Positions 11,914-20,806 of a stretch of DNA of 64,000 bases are shown in pieces. A program made the translations under genes and the position numbers. The DNA comes from Prevotella melaninogenica (GTDB lineage: Bacteria > Bacteroidota > Bacteroidia > Bacteroidales > Bacteroidaceae): NCBI RefSeq assembly GCF_018128065.1, contig NZ_CP072360.1, positions 1,678,501 through 1,742,500 on the forward strand, read 5' to 3'. Under the pieces are notes generated by a model that was given only the letters and a program-made list of their open reading frames with translations, searched no databases and was not told the DNA's origin. Every line of letters begins with the position of its first letter. Position 1 is the stretch's first letter.

Positions 11914-12780
11914 TTAATAGAATAGCGTCAGTGTATAGAGATACACAACAGCTGCTGGTATTGCTAAGAGTGAAGAGTCGAAACGGTCGAGCATTCCGCC
12001 ATGCCCTGGTAGGATATTACCACTATCCTTCACACCAACTGTACGCTTGAAAAGACTCTCTACAAGGTCGCCCCATGTTCCGAAGACCACTACAACGAGC
12101 CCAAGTCCTACCCATTCAGGGATGCTTAGCATGTGAGGTGAAGCACCATTGTTTGCAAAGTAGCCTATAACACCGGCTACAATCAGAACGAGGATACCGC
12201 CACCAATGCTTCCTTCCCAACTCTTCTTAGGACTGATGCGTGGGAAGAGTTTATGCTTTCCGAGGAGCGAACCACAGAGGTAAGCACCTGTGTCGTTAGT
12301 CCAAAGGAAGATAAATATGCTCAACGGAAGGAGGAAGTCGAACGTTATTTGTTCCCCTCCAACTTGCTGGAAAGCCAGTATGTTAATCATTGAGAAAGGC
12401 AATGCGATATACATCTGTCCTAACATCGTATATGCCCAGCTGTTGATAGGGTTCTCATTCTTCAAATACAGCTCTGCAATCAATAGATAGAGAATCGTCA
12501 GAACATAAGGTACAAGAATAATAAATCCTTCTGTTGGTGTCAGTCGCAGACCTGCAACCGCCAAGAAGAAATAGACTCCTGCTATGGTTGAGATGAAGCG
12601 GTTTACCTTGACTCCCTTGATATTGTTCACCAATCCTGTGTATTCCCAGATGGAAAGACCCGTGATGAGTGCGAAAAGCACAATCAAGGCGTGAGGGTGA
12701 AGAATGCCTAACACCATCACAACGACAAAGAATACGCCAGTAACGGTTCTGACAATCAGATTCTTTAGTTTATCACTCAT
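11914..12780 (-). CDS. cdsA: Phosphatidate cytidylyltransferase
   Basis: Integral membrane enzyme that makes CDP-diacylglycerol from phosphatidic acid and CTP, the branch point of phospholipid synthesis. The 288-residue protein has several hydrophobic segments and the CDS signature near the C terminus, SLFKRTVGVKDSGNILPGHG followed by GMLDRFDS, with the conserved Lys-Asp and the Pro-Gly-His-Gly-Gly and Asp-Arg-x-Asp residues. Length is normal. It follows ftsH by 14 bp on the same strand and belongs to the rsfS-ftsH-cdsA operon. Confidence 0.95.
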   Translation of the reverse strand: MSDKLKNLIVRTVTGVFFVVVMVLGILHPHALIVLFALITGLSIWEYTGLVNNIKGVKVNRFISTIAGVYFFLAVAGLRLTPTEGFIILVPYVLTILYLLIAELYLKNENPINSWAYTMLGQMYIALPFSMINILAFQQVGGEQITFDFLLPLSIFIFLWTNDTGAYLCGSLLGKHKLFPRISPKKSWEGSIGGGILVLIVAGVIGYFANNGASPHMLSIPEWVGLGLVVVVFGTWGDLVESLFKRTVGVKDSGNILPGHGGMLDRFDSSLLAIPAAVVYLYTLTLFY

Positions 12781-12794
12781 AACTGTATGTTTGT

Positions 12795-14825
12795 TTATAA
12801 ATCACTGGCTTTGTCGCTGCCTTCTTTAGCGATTCTTGCTTCGTGCTCAGCTTGTGCCTGTTTCACCTCTTCTGACATGTCCTCTAACTTAGGCTGAGAC
12901 TTCTCTTCCTGCGCAAGCAACTCCTGTGTGCGGCTAATCCAAGGACGCTTTCCGAAGATTTCCTCAACGTCTTCTGCCATGATTACCTCACGTTCAATGA
13001 GAAGCTGTGCCAAGCGGTTATGACCTTCTTTGTGTTCTGACAAGATTTGCTTTGCACGCTCATACTGTCCGTTAATCATCTTCAGCACTTCCTCATCGAT
13101 GGTTTTAGCTGTTGTGTCAGAATATGGTTTCTGGAAGTTATAGTCATCATTGTTATAATAACAAATGTTTGGCAACTTGTCGCTCATACCAGCATACGCA
13201 ATCATACCGTATGCACTCTTGGTCGCACGCTCAAGGTCGTTCATAGCGCCAGTTGAGATATGACCTGTGAAGAGTTCCTCTGCGGCACGTCCACCAAGCA
13301 ATGAACACATCTCGTCAAGCATCTGCTCCTTGGTTGTGATAGGACGCTCTTCTGGTAGATACCATGCTGCACCGAGTGCCTGACCACGTGGTACGATGCT
13401 CACCTTTACCAATGGGTTGGCATGCTCACAGAACCAACTGATGGTTGCATGACCAGCTTCGTGAAGGGCAATAGTGCGTTTCTCATCAGCTGTCATTATC
13501 TTTGTTTTCTTCTCTAAACCACCGATGATACGGTCAACAGCATCAAGGAAGTCTTGCTTTGTAACTTCTTTGCTATTGTGACGAGCTGCGATAAGGGCTG
13601 CCTCATTACATACGTTGGCAATATCTGCACCTGAGAAACCTGGGGTCTGACGTGCAAGGAGATCAATATCGAGGTTCTTCTCTAACTTCAAATTACGCAT
13701 GTGGACGAGGAAGATTTCCTTACGTTCAGGCAGGTCTGGCAAGTCAACGTGTATCTGTCGGTCGAAACGTCCAGCACGGAGGAGAGCCTTGTCAAGCATG
13801 TCAACACGGTTGGTTGCAGCAAGAACAATAACTCCTGAGTTCGTTCCAAAGCCGTCCATCTCTGTCAGAAGGGCGTTGAGTGTATTCTCACGTTCATCGT
13901 TTCCGCCCATAGCTGGGTTCTTTGAACGAGCACGTCCAACGGCATCAATCTCATCAATAAAGATGATACAAGGTGACTTCTCCTTAGCCTGATGGAAGAC
14001 ATCACGCACACGACTGGCACCGACACCGACGAACATTTCAACAAAGTCAGAACCACTCATTGAGAAGAAAGGTACACCAGCCTCGCCAGCGACGGCCTTA
14101 GCCAAGAGGGTCTTACCTGTTCCCGGAGGACCAACGAGCAGTGCTCCCTTAGGAATTTTACCACCCAAATCAGTATATTTCTTTGGATTCTTCAAGAATT
14201 CAACAATCTCTTGTACTTCCTGCTTGGCACCTGTTTGACCTGCAACATCTTTGAAAGTAATACCCATTTCATTGGCTTTCTCGTAGAGCTTAGCCTTGGA
14301 TTTACCTACGCTAAACACGCCTCCGCCGCCTCCAGCACCACCTCCCATACGTCGCATGAGGAAGAACCAGATTCCGAAGAAGAATATCCATGGTGCTATA
14401 GAGCCAAGGATGTCGAGAAAGGTGTTGCCTGATTGGTTGTCGTAGCTATAGCTAACAATTTTCTTCTGCGCTACAGCTTGATCGAGAAAAGTCTCTACCT
14501 TATCCACCGAGCCAATCTCCACGGTCACATAAGGGGCTGTACCCACATCCTTTGTACCTTTCTTGAAGATGTCACGAATATGATTTGGACTTACATACAT
14601 ACGTAGGGTATTGTCGTTTTTGTTGACAATGACCTTTGTCGCATAACCTTTAGCTACATATTGCTTAAATGTAGTATAATCCTTGTCTATGGCTGCATTT
14701 GATGGGAAAAACCCACCTCCCCCAGTAATGAGCACTACTCCGAGGGCAATAATAACGAATATGTAGAGCCAATTCATATTGAATTTTGGCATATTCGGCT
14801 TGTTTTTGGGATTTGAATTGTCCAT
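12795..14825 (-). CDS. ftsH: ATP-dependent zinc metalloprotease FtsH
   Basis: Membrane-anchored AAA+ protease that extracts and degrades membrane and regulatory proteins. The start is the ATG at 14825 ([12 protein letters not shown]); an in-frame extension to 14915 has no family support. Order: N-terminal membrane segment, periplasmic domain, second membrane segment before the Gly-rich GGGAGGGGG linker, AAA domain with Walker A GPPGTGKT (residues 232-239), Walker [13 protein letters not shown], the second-region-of-homology arginines, then the M41 protease site HEAGH (455-459). Length 676, normal. rsfS lies 47 bp upstream and cdsA 14 bp downstream, an arrangement common in Bacteroidales. Confidence 0.97.
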   Translation of the reverse strand: MDNSNPKNKPNMPKFNMNWLYIFVIIALGVVLITGGGGFFPSNAAIDKDYTTFKQYVAKGYATKVIVNKNDNTLRMYVSPNHIRDIFKKGTKDVGTAPYVTVEIGSVDKVETFLDQAVAQKKIVSYSYDNQSGNTFLDILGSIAPWIFFFGIWFFLMRRMGGGAGGGGGVFSVGKSKAKLYEKANEMGITFKDVAGQTGAKQEVQEIVEFLKNPKKYTDLGGKIPKGALLVGPPGTGKTLLAKAVAGEAGVPFFSMSGSDFVEMFVGVGASRVRDVFHQAKEKSPCIIFIDEIDAVGRARSKNPAMGGNDERENTLNALLTEMDGFGTNSGVIVLAATNRVDMLDKALLRAGRFDRQIHVDLPDLPERKEIFLVHMRNLKLEKNLDIDLLARQTPGFSGADIANVCNEAALIAARHNSKEVTKQDFLDAVDRIIGGLEKKTKIMTADEKRTIALHEAGHATISWFCEHANPLVKVSIVPRGQALGAAWYLPEERPITTKEQMLDEMCSLLGGRAAEELFTGHISTGAMNDLERATKSAYGMIAYAGMSDKLPNICYYNNDDYNFQKPYSDTTAKTIDEEVLKMINGQYERAKQILSEHKEGHNRLAQLLIEREVIMAEDVEEIFGKRPWISRTQELLAQEEKSQPKLEDMSEEVKQAQAEHEARIAKEGSDKASDL

Positions 14826-14872
14826 TTTGAAGTCTGTTTTTAATATTATAAGGTCGATAACCAGGTTACTTA

Positions 14873-15232
14873 TCAGTCTAAATCTGGCAGAGCAGTTAAT
14901 TTGGCATCTTCCCAAAGGTGTTCTATGTCATAGAATTCACGTGTCTCTGGGGTGAAGATGTGAACGATAACGTCCGCATAATCAATTGCCACCCACTGTG
15001 CGTTACCAAGTCCTACGCAGTTGATAGGCTTCTCACCGGTCGTTTCGCGAACATAATCGCTTACTGATCCAGCAATAGCTTCTACCTGTTGTGTTGAGCT
15101 ACCCTGGCATATAACGAAATAGCGGCAGATAGTACCATCGATCTTCGATAGGTCTGCAATAACTATGCCATGTCCTTTTTTATCTTGAATTCCTTTTGTA
15201 ATTAATTCTACTAAATTCTTTGTTTCTTCCAT
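14873..15232 (-). CDS. rsfS: Ribosomal silencing factor RsfS
   Basis: RsfS/Iojap protein of 119 residues. It binds ribosomal protein uL14 and blocks subunit joining when nutrients are short. The typical core is present: DLSKIDGTICRYFVICQG, then QVEAIAGSV and the C-terminal WVAIDYADVIVHIF. It is the first gene of the rsfS-ftsH-cdsA operon and follows a full promoter at 15259-15288. Confidence 0.95.
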   Translation of the reverse strand: MEETKNLVELITKGIQDKKGHGIVIADLSKIDGTICRYFVICQGSSTQQVEAIAGSVSDYVRETTGEKPINCVGLGNAQWVAIDYADVIVHIFTPETREFYDIEHLWEDAKLTALPDLD

Positions 15233-15258
15233 TAAATCACATTATAATATATGAACTG

Positions 15259-15288
15259 CAAAGGTAGCGCAAAAGGAATGAAGCACAA
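15259..15288 (-). promoter_or_regulatory. Promoter of rsfS-ftsH-cdsA operon
   Basis: On the minus strand a TTG (15286-15288) is separated by exactly 19 nt from TACCTTTG (15259-15266), a textbook Bacteroidetes promoter 26 bp before the rsfS start. Confidence 0.8.
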
Positions 15289-15405
15289 AATAAATTTTGT
15301 TTTATTTAGCAATTTGTTATGATTAGCCTTCTTTAGACTTCTACCTCATAAAAATCCATCTTTAAAAACATTTTTATCTCTTTTTATGAAAAAAGTCGGT
15401 AGAAG

Positions 15406-15437
15406 TTTTGGTAGTTCAAGAAAAAGTACTAACTTTG
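15406..15437 (+). promoter_or_regulatory. Promoter of tRNA-Gln
   Basis: TTTTG (15406-15410), 19 nt, then TAACTTTG (15430-15437) fit the -33/-7 consensus and end 32 bp before the tRNA. Confidence 0.8.
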
Positions 15438-15469
15438 CACTCGCAATTCAGAAATGAGTTGTAGGTCAT

Positions 15470-15540
15470 TGGGATATGGTGTAATGGTAACACTACAGAT
15501 TCTGGTCCTGTCATTCCTGGTTCGAGTCCGGGTATCCCAA
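15470..15540 (+). tRNA. tRNA-Gln (anticodon CTG)
   Basis: A 71-nt cloverleaf. Acceptor TGGGATA pairs with TATCCCA, the D stem is GTGT/ACAC, the anticodon loop TTCTGGT holds CTG at positions 34-36 (reads CAG, Gln), and the T arm is CCTGG-TTCGAGT-CCGGG. The 3' CCA is not encoded. The last base pair of the anticodon stem (A31 with C39) is mismatched. Confidence 0.93.
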
Positions 15541-15548
15541 CAAAGTGA

Positions 15549-15576
15549 GAGAGTTGAATTTTCAACTCTCTTTTTT
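15549..15576 (+). terminator. Terminator of tRNA-Gln
   Basis: GAGAGTTGAA (15549-15558) and TTCAACTCTC (15561-15570) form a perfect 10-bp stem followed by six T, nine bases after the tRNA. Confidence 0.9.
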
Positions 15577-15614
15577 ATTTCAATTAGTAACTTAAATATT
15601 TACCTGATTAAAAG

Positions 15615-16001
15615 ATGAAAAAGTTATTTACAGCCATTTTGGCAGTATTGGGAATAGGTATGGGAGCATGTGCGCAGAATCTTTATGAGGATGTAGACGT
15701 TAATCGTTTTGAACAGATTATTAAGTCAGACTCTGTTCAGTTAGTGGATGTCCGTAAACTTAATGAGTTCAGAGAAGGACATATTCCTGGTGCAATACAT
15801 ATTGATGTACTAACTCCTTCTTTTCTTTCTAATGCTCTTGCTAAACTTGACAAGAAGCGTCCTTGTGCGGTTTATTGCCGTTCAGGTAAGCGTTCTGCTA
15901 TGGCAGCAACACTTCTTGCTAAGGATGGTTTTACTGTTACCAATCTTTCGGGTGGTATCATTGCATGGACAGATGCAAAGAAAAAGACTGTGAGGGAATA
16001 A
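15615..16001 (+). CDS. Exported rhodanese-like domain protein
   Basis: Single-domain rhodanese of 128 residues. The active-site loop is YCRSGKRS with catalytic Cys88, after DVRKLNEFREGHIPGAIHI, the usual CH2A-type strand. Such proteins transfer sulfane sulfur or carry persulfide. The N terminus is a signal peptide; cleavage after GACA is likely, and the same stretch (GMGAC) could be read as a weak lipobox, so soluble periplasmic and lipid-anchored forms are both possible. The gene follows the tRNA-Gln terminator and appears monocistronic. No partner that would fix the sulfur acceptor is adjacent. Confidence 0.88.
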   Translation: MKKLFTAILAVLGIGMGACAQNLYEDVDVNRFEQIIKSDSVQLVDVRKLNEFREGHIPGAIHIDVLTPSFLSNALAKLDKKRPCAVYCRSGKRSAMAATLLAKDGFTVTNLSGGIIAWTDAKKKTVRE

Positions 16002-16221
16002 TTCACTGTCTTGCCCCTTTAACACTTTAAAGAATAATCTTACAATATGAGTTGCTGGAGCTTCTGAAAGAGTGTTACAGCAGACGACACCCCTACATTA
16101 TCACTTTCATTCACCACCTTTATATAGAGAGAACTATCCACCACAATAAAAGATAGCACATAGGAAGGAAGTTTGCAATCTTATTACTTTGACAAAACTT
16201 TCGGACATTTTCTATGTAAAA

Positions 16222-16267
16222 CATTTGCATATATTGTTTTTTTTTACGAATATTGCATATGCAAATG
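16222..16267. repeat. Inverted repeat CATTTGCATAT
   Basis: CATTTGCATAT (16222-16232) and its exact complement (16257-16267) flank a T-rich spacer. Function is unknown. It lies 221 bp after the rhodanese stop in a gene-free 422-bp gap. Confidence 0.5.
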
Positions 16268-16295
16268 GGTGGCTAATGAAAGTCGCATAAACTAA

Positions 16296-16411
16296 AGGTG
16301 GGTTCTATTAATTACCACCGAAATCAAATCAATAAATCATGGGGTTCGTTTTGTCATCTTTCGGACTCTCTTCGGTTCAAAAATGACAAAGCTAATTAAT
16401 AGAACCCACCT
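16296..16411. repeat. 116-bp element with perfect 19-bp terminal inverted repeats (MITE-like)
   Basis: The ends AGGTGGGTTCTATTAATTA (16296-16314) and its exact complement (16393-16411) enclose a short segment that holds a second, inner pair (TTTTGTCA with TGACAAA). It sits directly before the transglutaminase gene, 12 bp from the ATG. The form resembles a miniature mobile element or a structured 5' leader. No target duplication was recognised. Confidence 0.6.
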
Positions 16412-16423
16412 AAAAACAAATCT

Positions 16424-19021
16424 ATGAAAAAAATCTTATTGAGCCTGTTTCTTACTGTCATAAGCCTTTCGACCTATGCACAGCACTTTATTACAGACCC
16501 TAATTTTAGACAGAAGGTAGAAAATGCATTCCAAGCCAAGATGAAGGTTATTGGGAAAAAGTTCTATAATACAAAGGGACTTCGGATATCTCCTGAGGAG
16601 GAGGAAGCCTTACATTTCTTATATGCCTATATGCCAATCGCTGATGCAACGGATTATCCTACGGCATATCATCTTAAAAACATACGCACCGCCTTACAAA
16701 CAAGAAAGTCTATGGCATGGGGAAAAGATGTCCCTGAATTGCTGTTTAGACATTTCGTTTTGCCTATGCGTGTAAACAACGAACCACTTGATAGTTCTCG
16801 TGCTATATTCTATCGTGAACTGAGTGAGCGCGTGAAAGGACTTCCTATGAAGGAAGCTATCCTTGAGGTAAACCACTGGTGCCACGAACGTGTTACCTAC
16901 GAGCCTTCCGATGCTCGCACCTCTTCACCTCTTCAGTCTATTCGCACTGGTCGAGGTCGTTGCGGAGAAGAAAGTACCTTCACCGTAGCTGCTCTCCGTT
17001 CTATTGGTATTCCAGCTCGTCAGGTCTATACCCCCCGCTGGGCGCATACGGACGACAACCATGCTTGGGTAGAAGCTTGGGCAGATGGCAAATGGTATTT
17101 CTTAGGTGCTTGTGAGCCAGAACCTGTGCTTAATCTCGCTTGGTTCAACGAGCCTGCATCACGTGCAATGCTCATGCACACACGTGCCTTCGGTGATTAT
17201 GAGGGTCCAGAGGAGGTGATGTTACGTTCCAATAACTTCACCGAGATTAACCTCATTGACAACTATGGCAGTACGTCAAAGATTGATTTTAAGATTGTTG
17301 ATAAAGATGGTAAGCCTGTTGACAACGCAAAGGTAGACTTCAAGATTTATAATTATGCCGAGTTCTATACCGCTGTATCTAAGTACACTGGCGAGGATGG
17401 AACAACCTTCCTCTCTGCTGGTAAGGGTGATATGATTGTCTGGGCATCAAAGGATGGACAGTTTGGCTTTGCTAAAGCCACCTTTGGAAAGGATAAGTCA
17501 ATCACCATCAAACTGGATTATAACGAGCAAAATATGCCAAAGGAGGCTGACCTCGACATCGTTCCACCTGCTTCAAATACCACATTACCAGCCGTTACCA
17601 AGGCACAGCGTGATGAGAATACGCGTCGATTGACTTACGAGGATTCAATCCGTCATGCTTATATCGCTACCTTCCCAACGACAGAAAGCATGAAGGATTA
17701 TCACTATCCTGCAGCTACTCCTTATATTGTTAAGGCACGTGGTAACTGGAAGACGATCAAAGCATTTGTAGAGAAGTATGCTAATCAGCAGGAGCGTGCC
17801 ATCCAATTGCTCAGTACTTTGAGCGATAAGGACCTTCGTGACATGCCTATGTATATCTTAGAGGATAACATGAAGGCAAAGAGCAACCAACTTTCTCCAC
17901 GTGTTGAGAGCGAAATGATTCTCACACCGTTCAAACAATTCTTCGAGAAAGCCTTTGCAAAAGAGGCAGCAAGCTTCCGTAAGAACCCAGCTTTGTTGGT
18001 TGAGTGGATTCGCAAGAACATCAAAATGAATCCTGACACACGTGCAATGAGAATCCCACAGACACCAAGAAGTGTATGGGAGAGCCGTATTACCGATAGC
18101 CGTAGCCGTGATATCTTCTTCGTAGATGTTGCCCGTAGTTTAGGTATTGAGGCTCGTATGGACCCTATAGCGTGGAAGATTCAGTATAAACAAGATGGCA
18201 AATGGATGGATGTTGACTTTGATGCAGCAGCTCAGCAAACTGCCAAGATGGGTAAGTTGGTACTAACCTTCACCCCTGATGGTTTCCTCGATGACCCTAA
18301 GTATTATAGCCATTTCTCTATCAGTAAGATTGTTTATGGGCAGACATGGCTGATGAACTTTGACGAAGGACAGGTTGACATGGGTGGTGGTGCTACATGG
18401 TCGAACACCTTTAAGAATGGGGCTACACTTGATGAGGGTACTTATATCCTCGTGACCGGTCAGCGTATGGCTGATGGTAGTGTACTTGCACACAGCCGTT
18501 TCTTCCAGATTAAACCAGGCGAGACGACCACTCTCCCACTCGATGTTCGTCAGGAAAGTGAAGGCGTGAAGGTTATTGGTAGCTTCAACAGTGAAGACTT
18601 GTTTGATAAAGATGGTCAGAGCGTTTCTATCCTAAGTCAGACAGGACGTGGCTATTACGTTCTCGGCGTATTGGGTATCGGTCAGGAGCCAACGAACCAC
18701 GCATTGCATGATATTGAAAAGATGAAGGATAAGCTCGATAAGTGGGGTCGTCCATTCGTCTTACTCTTCAAGAATGAGGCGGAAGCTAAGAAGTTCCAAG
18801 CACAGAAGGGTGAGTTCCCTAACTTGCCAGAAAAGACCATCTTCGGTATTGATAAGGATGGAACCATCCAGCAGGAAATTGTAAAAGAGATGAAACTCCG
18901 CAATACTGAACAGCTGCCAATATTCATTATTGCTGATACCTTCAATCGTATTGTCTTCCTTTCTCAGGGATATACAATCGGATTGGGTGAGCAACTCGTT
19001 AAAACAAGTAGTAAACTTTAA
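16424..19021 (+). CDS. Secreted transglutaminase-like protein with second, Cys-less domain and thioredoxin-like tail
   Basis: Large exported protein of 865 residues. After a signal peptide (ends TYAQ), a transglutaminase-like fold has Cys180 in GRGRCGEES and His213 in DNHAWVEAW; the third acidic residue is probably in GACEPEP. A beta-rich domain follows (about 280-370). Near residues 530-600 a second transglutaminase-like stretch reads VWESRITDSRSRDIFFVDVA and SLGIEARMDPIAW; where the catalytic Cys would sit there is Ser. The last 120 residues look like a thioredoxin fold without CxxC. Bacterial members may act as peptidases or cross-linkers, and the substrate is unknown. It appears monocistronic, directly behind the 116-bp inverted-repeat element. 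Confidence 0.82.
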   Translation: MKKILLSLFLTVISLSTYAQHFITDPNFRQKVENAFQAKMKVIGKKFYNTKGLRISPEEEEALHFLYAYMPIADATDYPTAYHLKNIRTALQTRKSMAWGKDVPELLFRHFVLPMRVNNEPLDSSRAIFYRELSERVKGLPMKEAILEVNHWCHERVTYEPSDARTSSPLQSIRTGRGRCGEESTFTVAALRSIGIPARQVYTPRWAHTDDNHAWVEAWADGKWYFLGACEPEPVLNLAWFNEPASRAMLMHTRAFGDYEGPEEVMLRSNNFTEINLIDNYGSTSKIDFKIVDKDGKPVDNAKVDFKIYNYAEFYTAVSKYTGEDGTTFLSAGKGDMIVWASKDGQFGFAKATFGKDKSITIKLDYNEQNMPKEADLDIVPPASNTTLPAVTKAQRDENTRRLTYEDSIRHAYIATFPTTESMKDYHYPAATPYIVKARGNWKTIKAFVEKYANQQERAIQLLSTLSDKDLRDMPMYILEDNMKAKSNQLSPRVESEMILTPFKQFFEKAFAKEAASFRKNPALLVEWIRKNIKMNPDTRAMRIPQTPRSVWESRITDSRSRDIFFVDVARSLGIEARMDPIAWKIQYKQDGKWMDVDFDAAAQQTAKMGKLVLTFTPDGFLDDPKYYSHFSISKIVYGQTWLMNFDEGQVDMGGGATWSNTFKNGATLDEGTYILVTGQRMADGSVLAHSRFFQIKPGETTTLPLDVRQESEGVKVIGSFNSEDLFDKDGQSVSILSQTGRGYYVLGVLGIGQEPTNHALHDIEKMKDKLDKWGRPFVLLFKNEAEAKKFQAQKGEFPNLPEKTIFGIDKDGTIQQEIVKEMKLRNTEQLPIFIIADTFNRIVFLSQGYTIGLGEQLVKTSSKL

Positions 19022-19034
19022 TTAAGGAGGGAGA

Positions 19035-19157
19035 GGAGTTAAGGAGTGAAAGGGAGTTAAGACAATACTTTTATAGCTGTAATATATCAGACAATAAACG
19101 GTCATATATCACACTAACAGATAGTGCTGTCTTAACTCCCCTTCACTCCTTAACTCC
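19035..19157. terminator. 30-bp near-perfect inverted repeat after the transglutaminase-like gene
   Basis: Arms 19035-19064 and 19128-19157 match at 29 of 30 positions (arm starts GGAGTTAAGGAGTGAAAGGG) around a 63-nt spacer. It begins 14 bp after the stop. It may act as a terminator, but its size suggests a repeat element. Confidence 0.5.
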
Positions 19158-19160
19158 TTT

Positions 19161-19357
19161 AACCAAAATCGGTCATTAGAGCCTAAACAGATTTTGTTTT
19201 ATTGTCGAGCAGATTGCCTGTCTTTGTAACGCAGGCGTAGCGGGCTACGTCAAGTTGCAAAGATAGACAAGATGACGACAAGAAAATAAAAGATGTTAGG
19301 AAACAACACAAAAACAAGAATTCCTGAAACATTGTGGTCTAATGACCGATTTGGGTT
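19161..19357. repeat. About 197-bp imperfect palindrome before cutC
   Basis: Outer arms AACCAAAATCGGTCATTAGA... (19161-19183) and 19335-19357 match at 20 of 23 positions. Inside, further pairs nest towards a central CGTAGC/GCTACG hairpin, including GCCTGTCTTTGTAAC with GTTGCAAAGATAGAC and TTTATTGTCG with CGACAAGAAAATA. The whole can fold as one long hairpin. It resembles a MITE or REP-like element. No gene is present. Confidence 0.55.
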
Positions 19358-19378
19358 AAACTCCTCAAATAATCCAAC

Positions 19379-20140
19379 ATGAACCGAACTGATTTTGAGA
19401 TAGAAATATGTGCTAATAGCGTTGAAAGCTGCATAGAAGCACAGAAAGGTGGAGCTAATCGTGTAGAACTCTGTATGGGTATTCCCGAAGGTGGCACCAC
19501 TCCTTCCTATGGTGAAATAAAAATGGCGAGAGAAGTATTGACTGATACTCGCCTACATGTTATCATCCGCAACCGTGGGGGCGACTTCCTTTATACAGAA
19601 CAAGAACTTCAGCGCATGGCTATGGACATTGATCTTTGTCGTGAGTTAGGTGTAGATGGCGTTGTCTTTGGCTGCCTGACTGCTGATGGTGACATTGACA
19701 TGAAATCCAATGAATATCTGATGTCTCACGCAAAAGGAATGAGTGTTACATTCCATCGTGCCTTCGACCGCTGCCGTGAACCAGAGAAAGCCTTGGAACA
19801 GCTCATCTCTCTTGGTTTTGATAGAGTACTGACTTCAGGACAGCAACCCACTGCCGAGGAGGGTATTCCGCTGCTTATGCGATTGCACCAATTATCTAAC
19901 AACCGAATAAAGATTATGGCTGGCTGTGGAGTAAACGAAAAGAACATTGCTCATATACGCAAAGAGACAAACGTACCTGCCTTCCACTTCTCTGCACGTG
20001 AGCCACAAAAAAGTCGTATGACTTTCTCCAATCCTTCTGTCTATATGGGTGCTGAGGGTGCCGATGAAGACACAATTATGTTGACAACAGAGCGCAGAGT
20101 GAGGAATACCATCGATACTTTGATGAGAATGATGGCGTAA
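19379..20140 (+). CDS. cutC: CutC-family copper homeostasis protein
   Basis: TIM-barrel protein of 253 residues with the CutC signature ANSVESCIEAQKGGANRVELC near the N terminus and the conserved FHRAFDRCREPEKALEQL and RVLTSGQ segments. CutC has been linked to copper tolerance, but its biochemical activity is not settled. It is cytoplasmic, with no signal peptide. Length is normal. It seems monocistronic, just after the long palindrome. Confidence 0.94.
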   Translation: MNRTDFEIEICANSVESCIEAQKGGANRVELCMGIPEGGTTPSYGEIKMAREVLTDTRLHVIIRNRGGDFLYTEQELQRMAMDIDLCRELGVDGVVFGCLTADGDIDMKSNEYLMSHAKGMSVTFHRAFDRCREPEKALEQLISLGFDRVLTSGQQPTAEEGIPLLMRLHQLSNNRIKIMAGCGVNEKNIAHIRKETNVPAFHFSAREPQKSRMTFSNPSVYMGAEGADEDTIMLTTERRVRNTIDTLMRMMA

Positions 20141-20224
20141 GGTAATGCCATTAAGTAGCAGATCTCTTATATTGCAGAAGACACAAAATAAATATAGTAG
20201 ATTCGTCAATCGAAATAAACAGGT

Positions 20225-20806
20225 ATGGTAAATAAAGTTTTTTGTTTAGAAACGGAGTGGGAACAGAGTGTATACGATTTGAAATATGATTCTCAGGCAA
20301 AGCCTATGTTAGAGTTTTTAAGTAACTCCTGTGGTATAGACTTTTCTTTTAGACAAGTTGCAACTCCATCAGATTTTAAATACTATATAAGTCATTTAAA
20401 GCAGGCTTCATATAAGGATTTTTCTATTGTGTATTTATGCTTTCATGGCGAAAAGGGTATTATTACCTTTGCCGGGGCAGATAATAAGGGTAAGTACTCG
20501 ATATGCAGTTTGATGGATTTCGCTAACGAAAATGAAGGAATCTTTAGAGGAAAGTTTGTTCATTTTGGAAGTTGCAGAACTTTTAAGATGAATGATAGTG
20601 AGATTAAGCAGTTCAAGAAATTGACAGGTGCAATAATGGTCTCTGGCTATGAGAGGAGTGTTGAAATGACCACAAGTTTCATCTTTGAAGCATGGTTGTT
20701 AAACACTTTATATCTTTATCCGAACTTGAGAGCAACGTCACTGATGAATAGGGCACAGAAAGAAATGCCTTATTTTGTAGATAAGTTTAAATTTATCGCA
20801 TTATAA
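20225..20806 (+). CDS. Orphan caspase-fold (CHAT-like) protein
   Basis: A 193-residue cytoplasmic protein not recognised as a named family. Two motifs recall the CHAT/caspase-like cysteine peptidases: a hydrophobic strand ending in a His-Gly pair (FSIVYLCFHGEKG, His74) and a second strand ending in Cys (FVHFGSCRTF, Cys117), in the right order and about 43 residues apart. CHAT proteins usually read HATHG and LSACES. No partner domain, repeat or membrane segment is fused to it. It sits alone between cutC and the first merR copy with more AT-rich codons than cutC. CHAT peptidases often act in toxin or defence systems, but nothing beside it proves such a role. Confidence 0.6.
   Translation: MVNKVFCLETEWEQSVYDLKYDSQAKPMLEFLSNSCGIDFSFRQVATPSDFKYYISHLKQASYKDFSIVYLCFHGEKGIITFAGADNKGKYSICSLMDFANENEGIFRGKFVHFGSCRTFKMNDSEIKQFKKLTGAIMVSGYERSVEMTTSFIFEAWLLNTLYLYPNLRATSLMNRAQKEMPYFVDKFKFIAL

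Noticed and set aside
14826..14915. 30-residue N-terminal extension of FtsH
   Set aside because: The extension is not FtsH-like and runs upstream of the normal start MDNSNPK.
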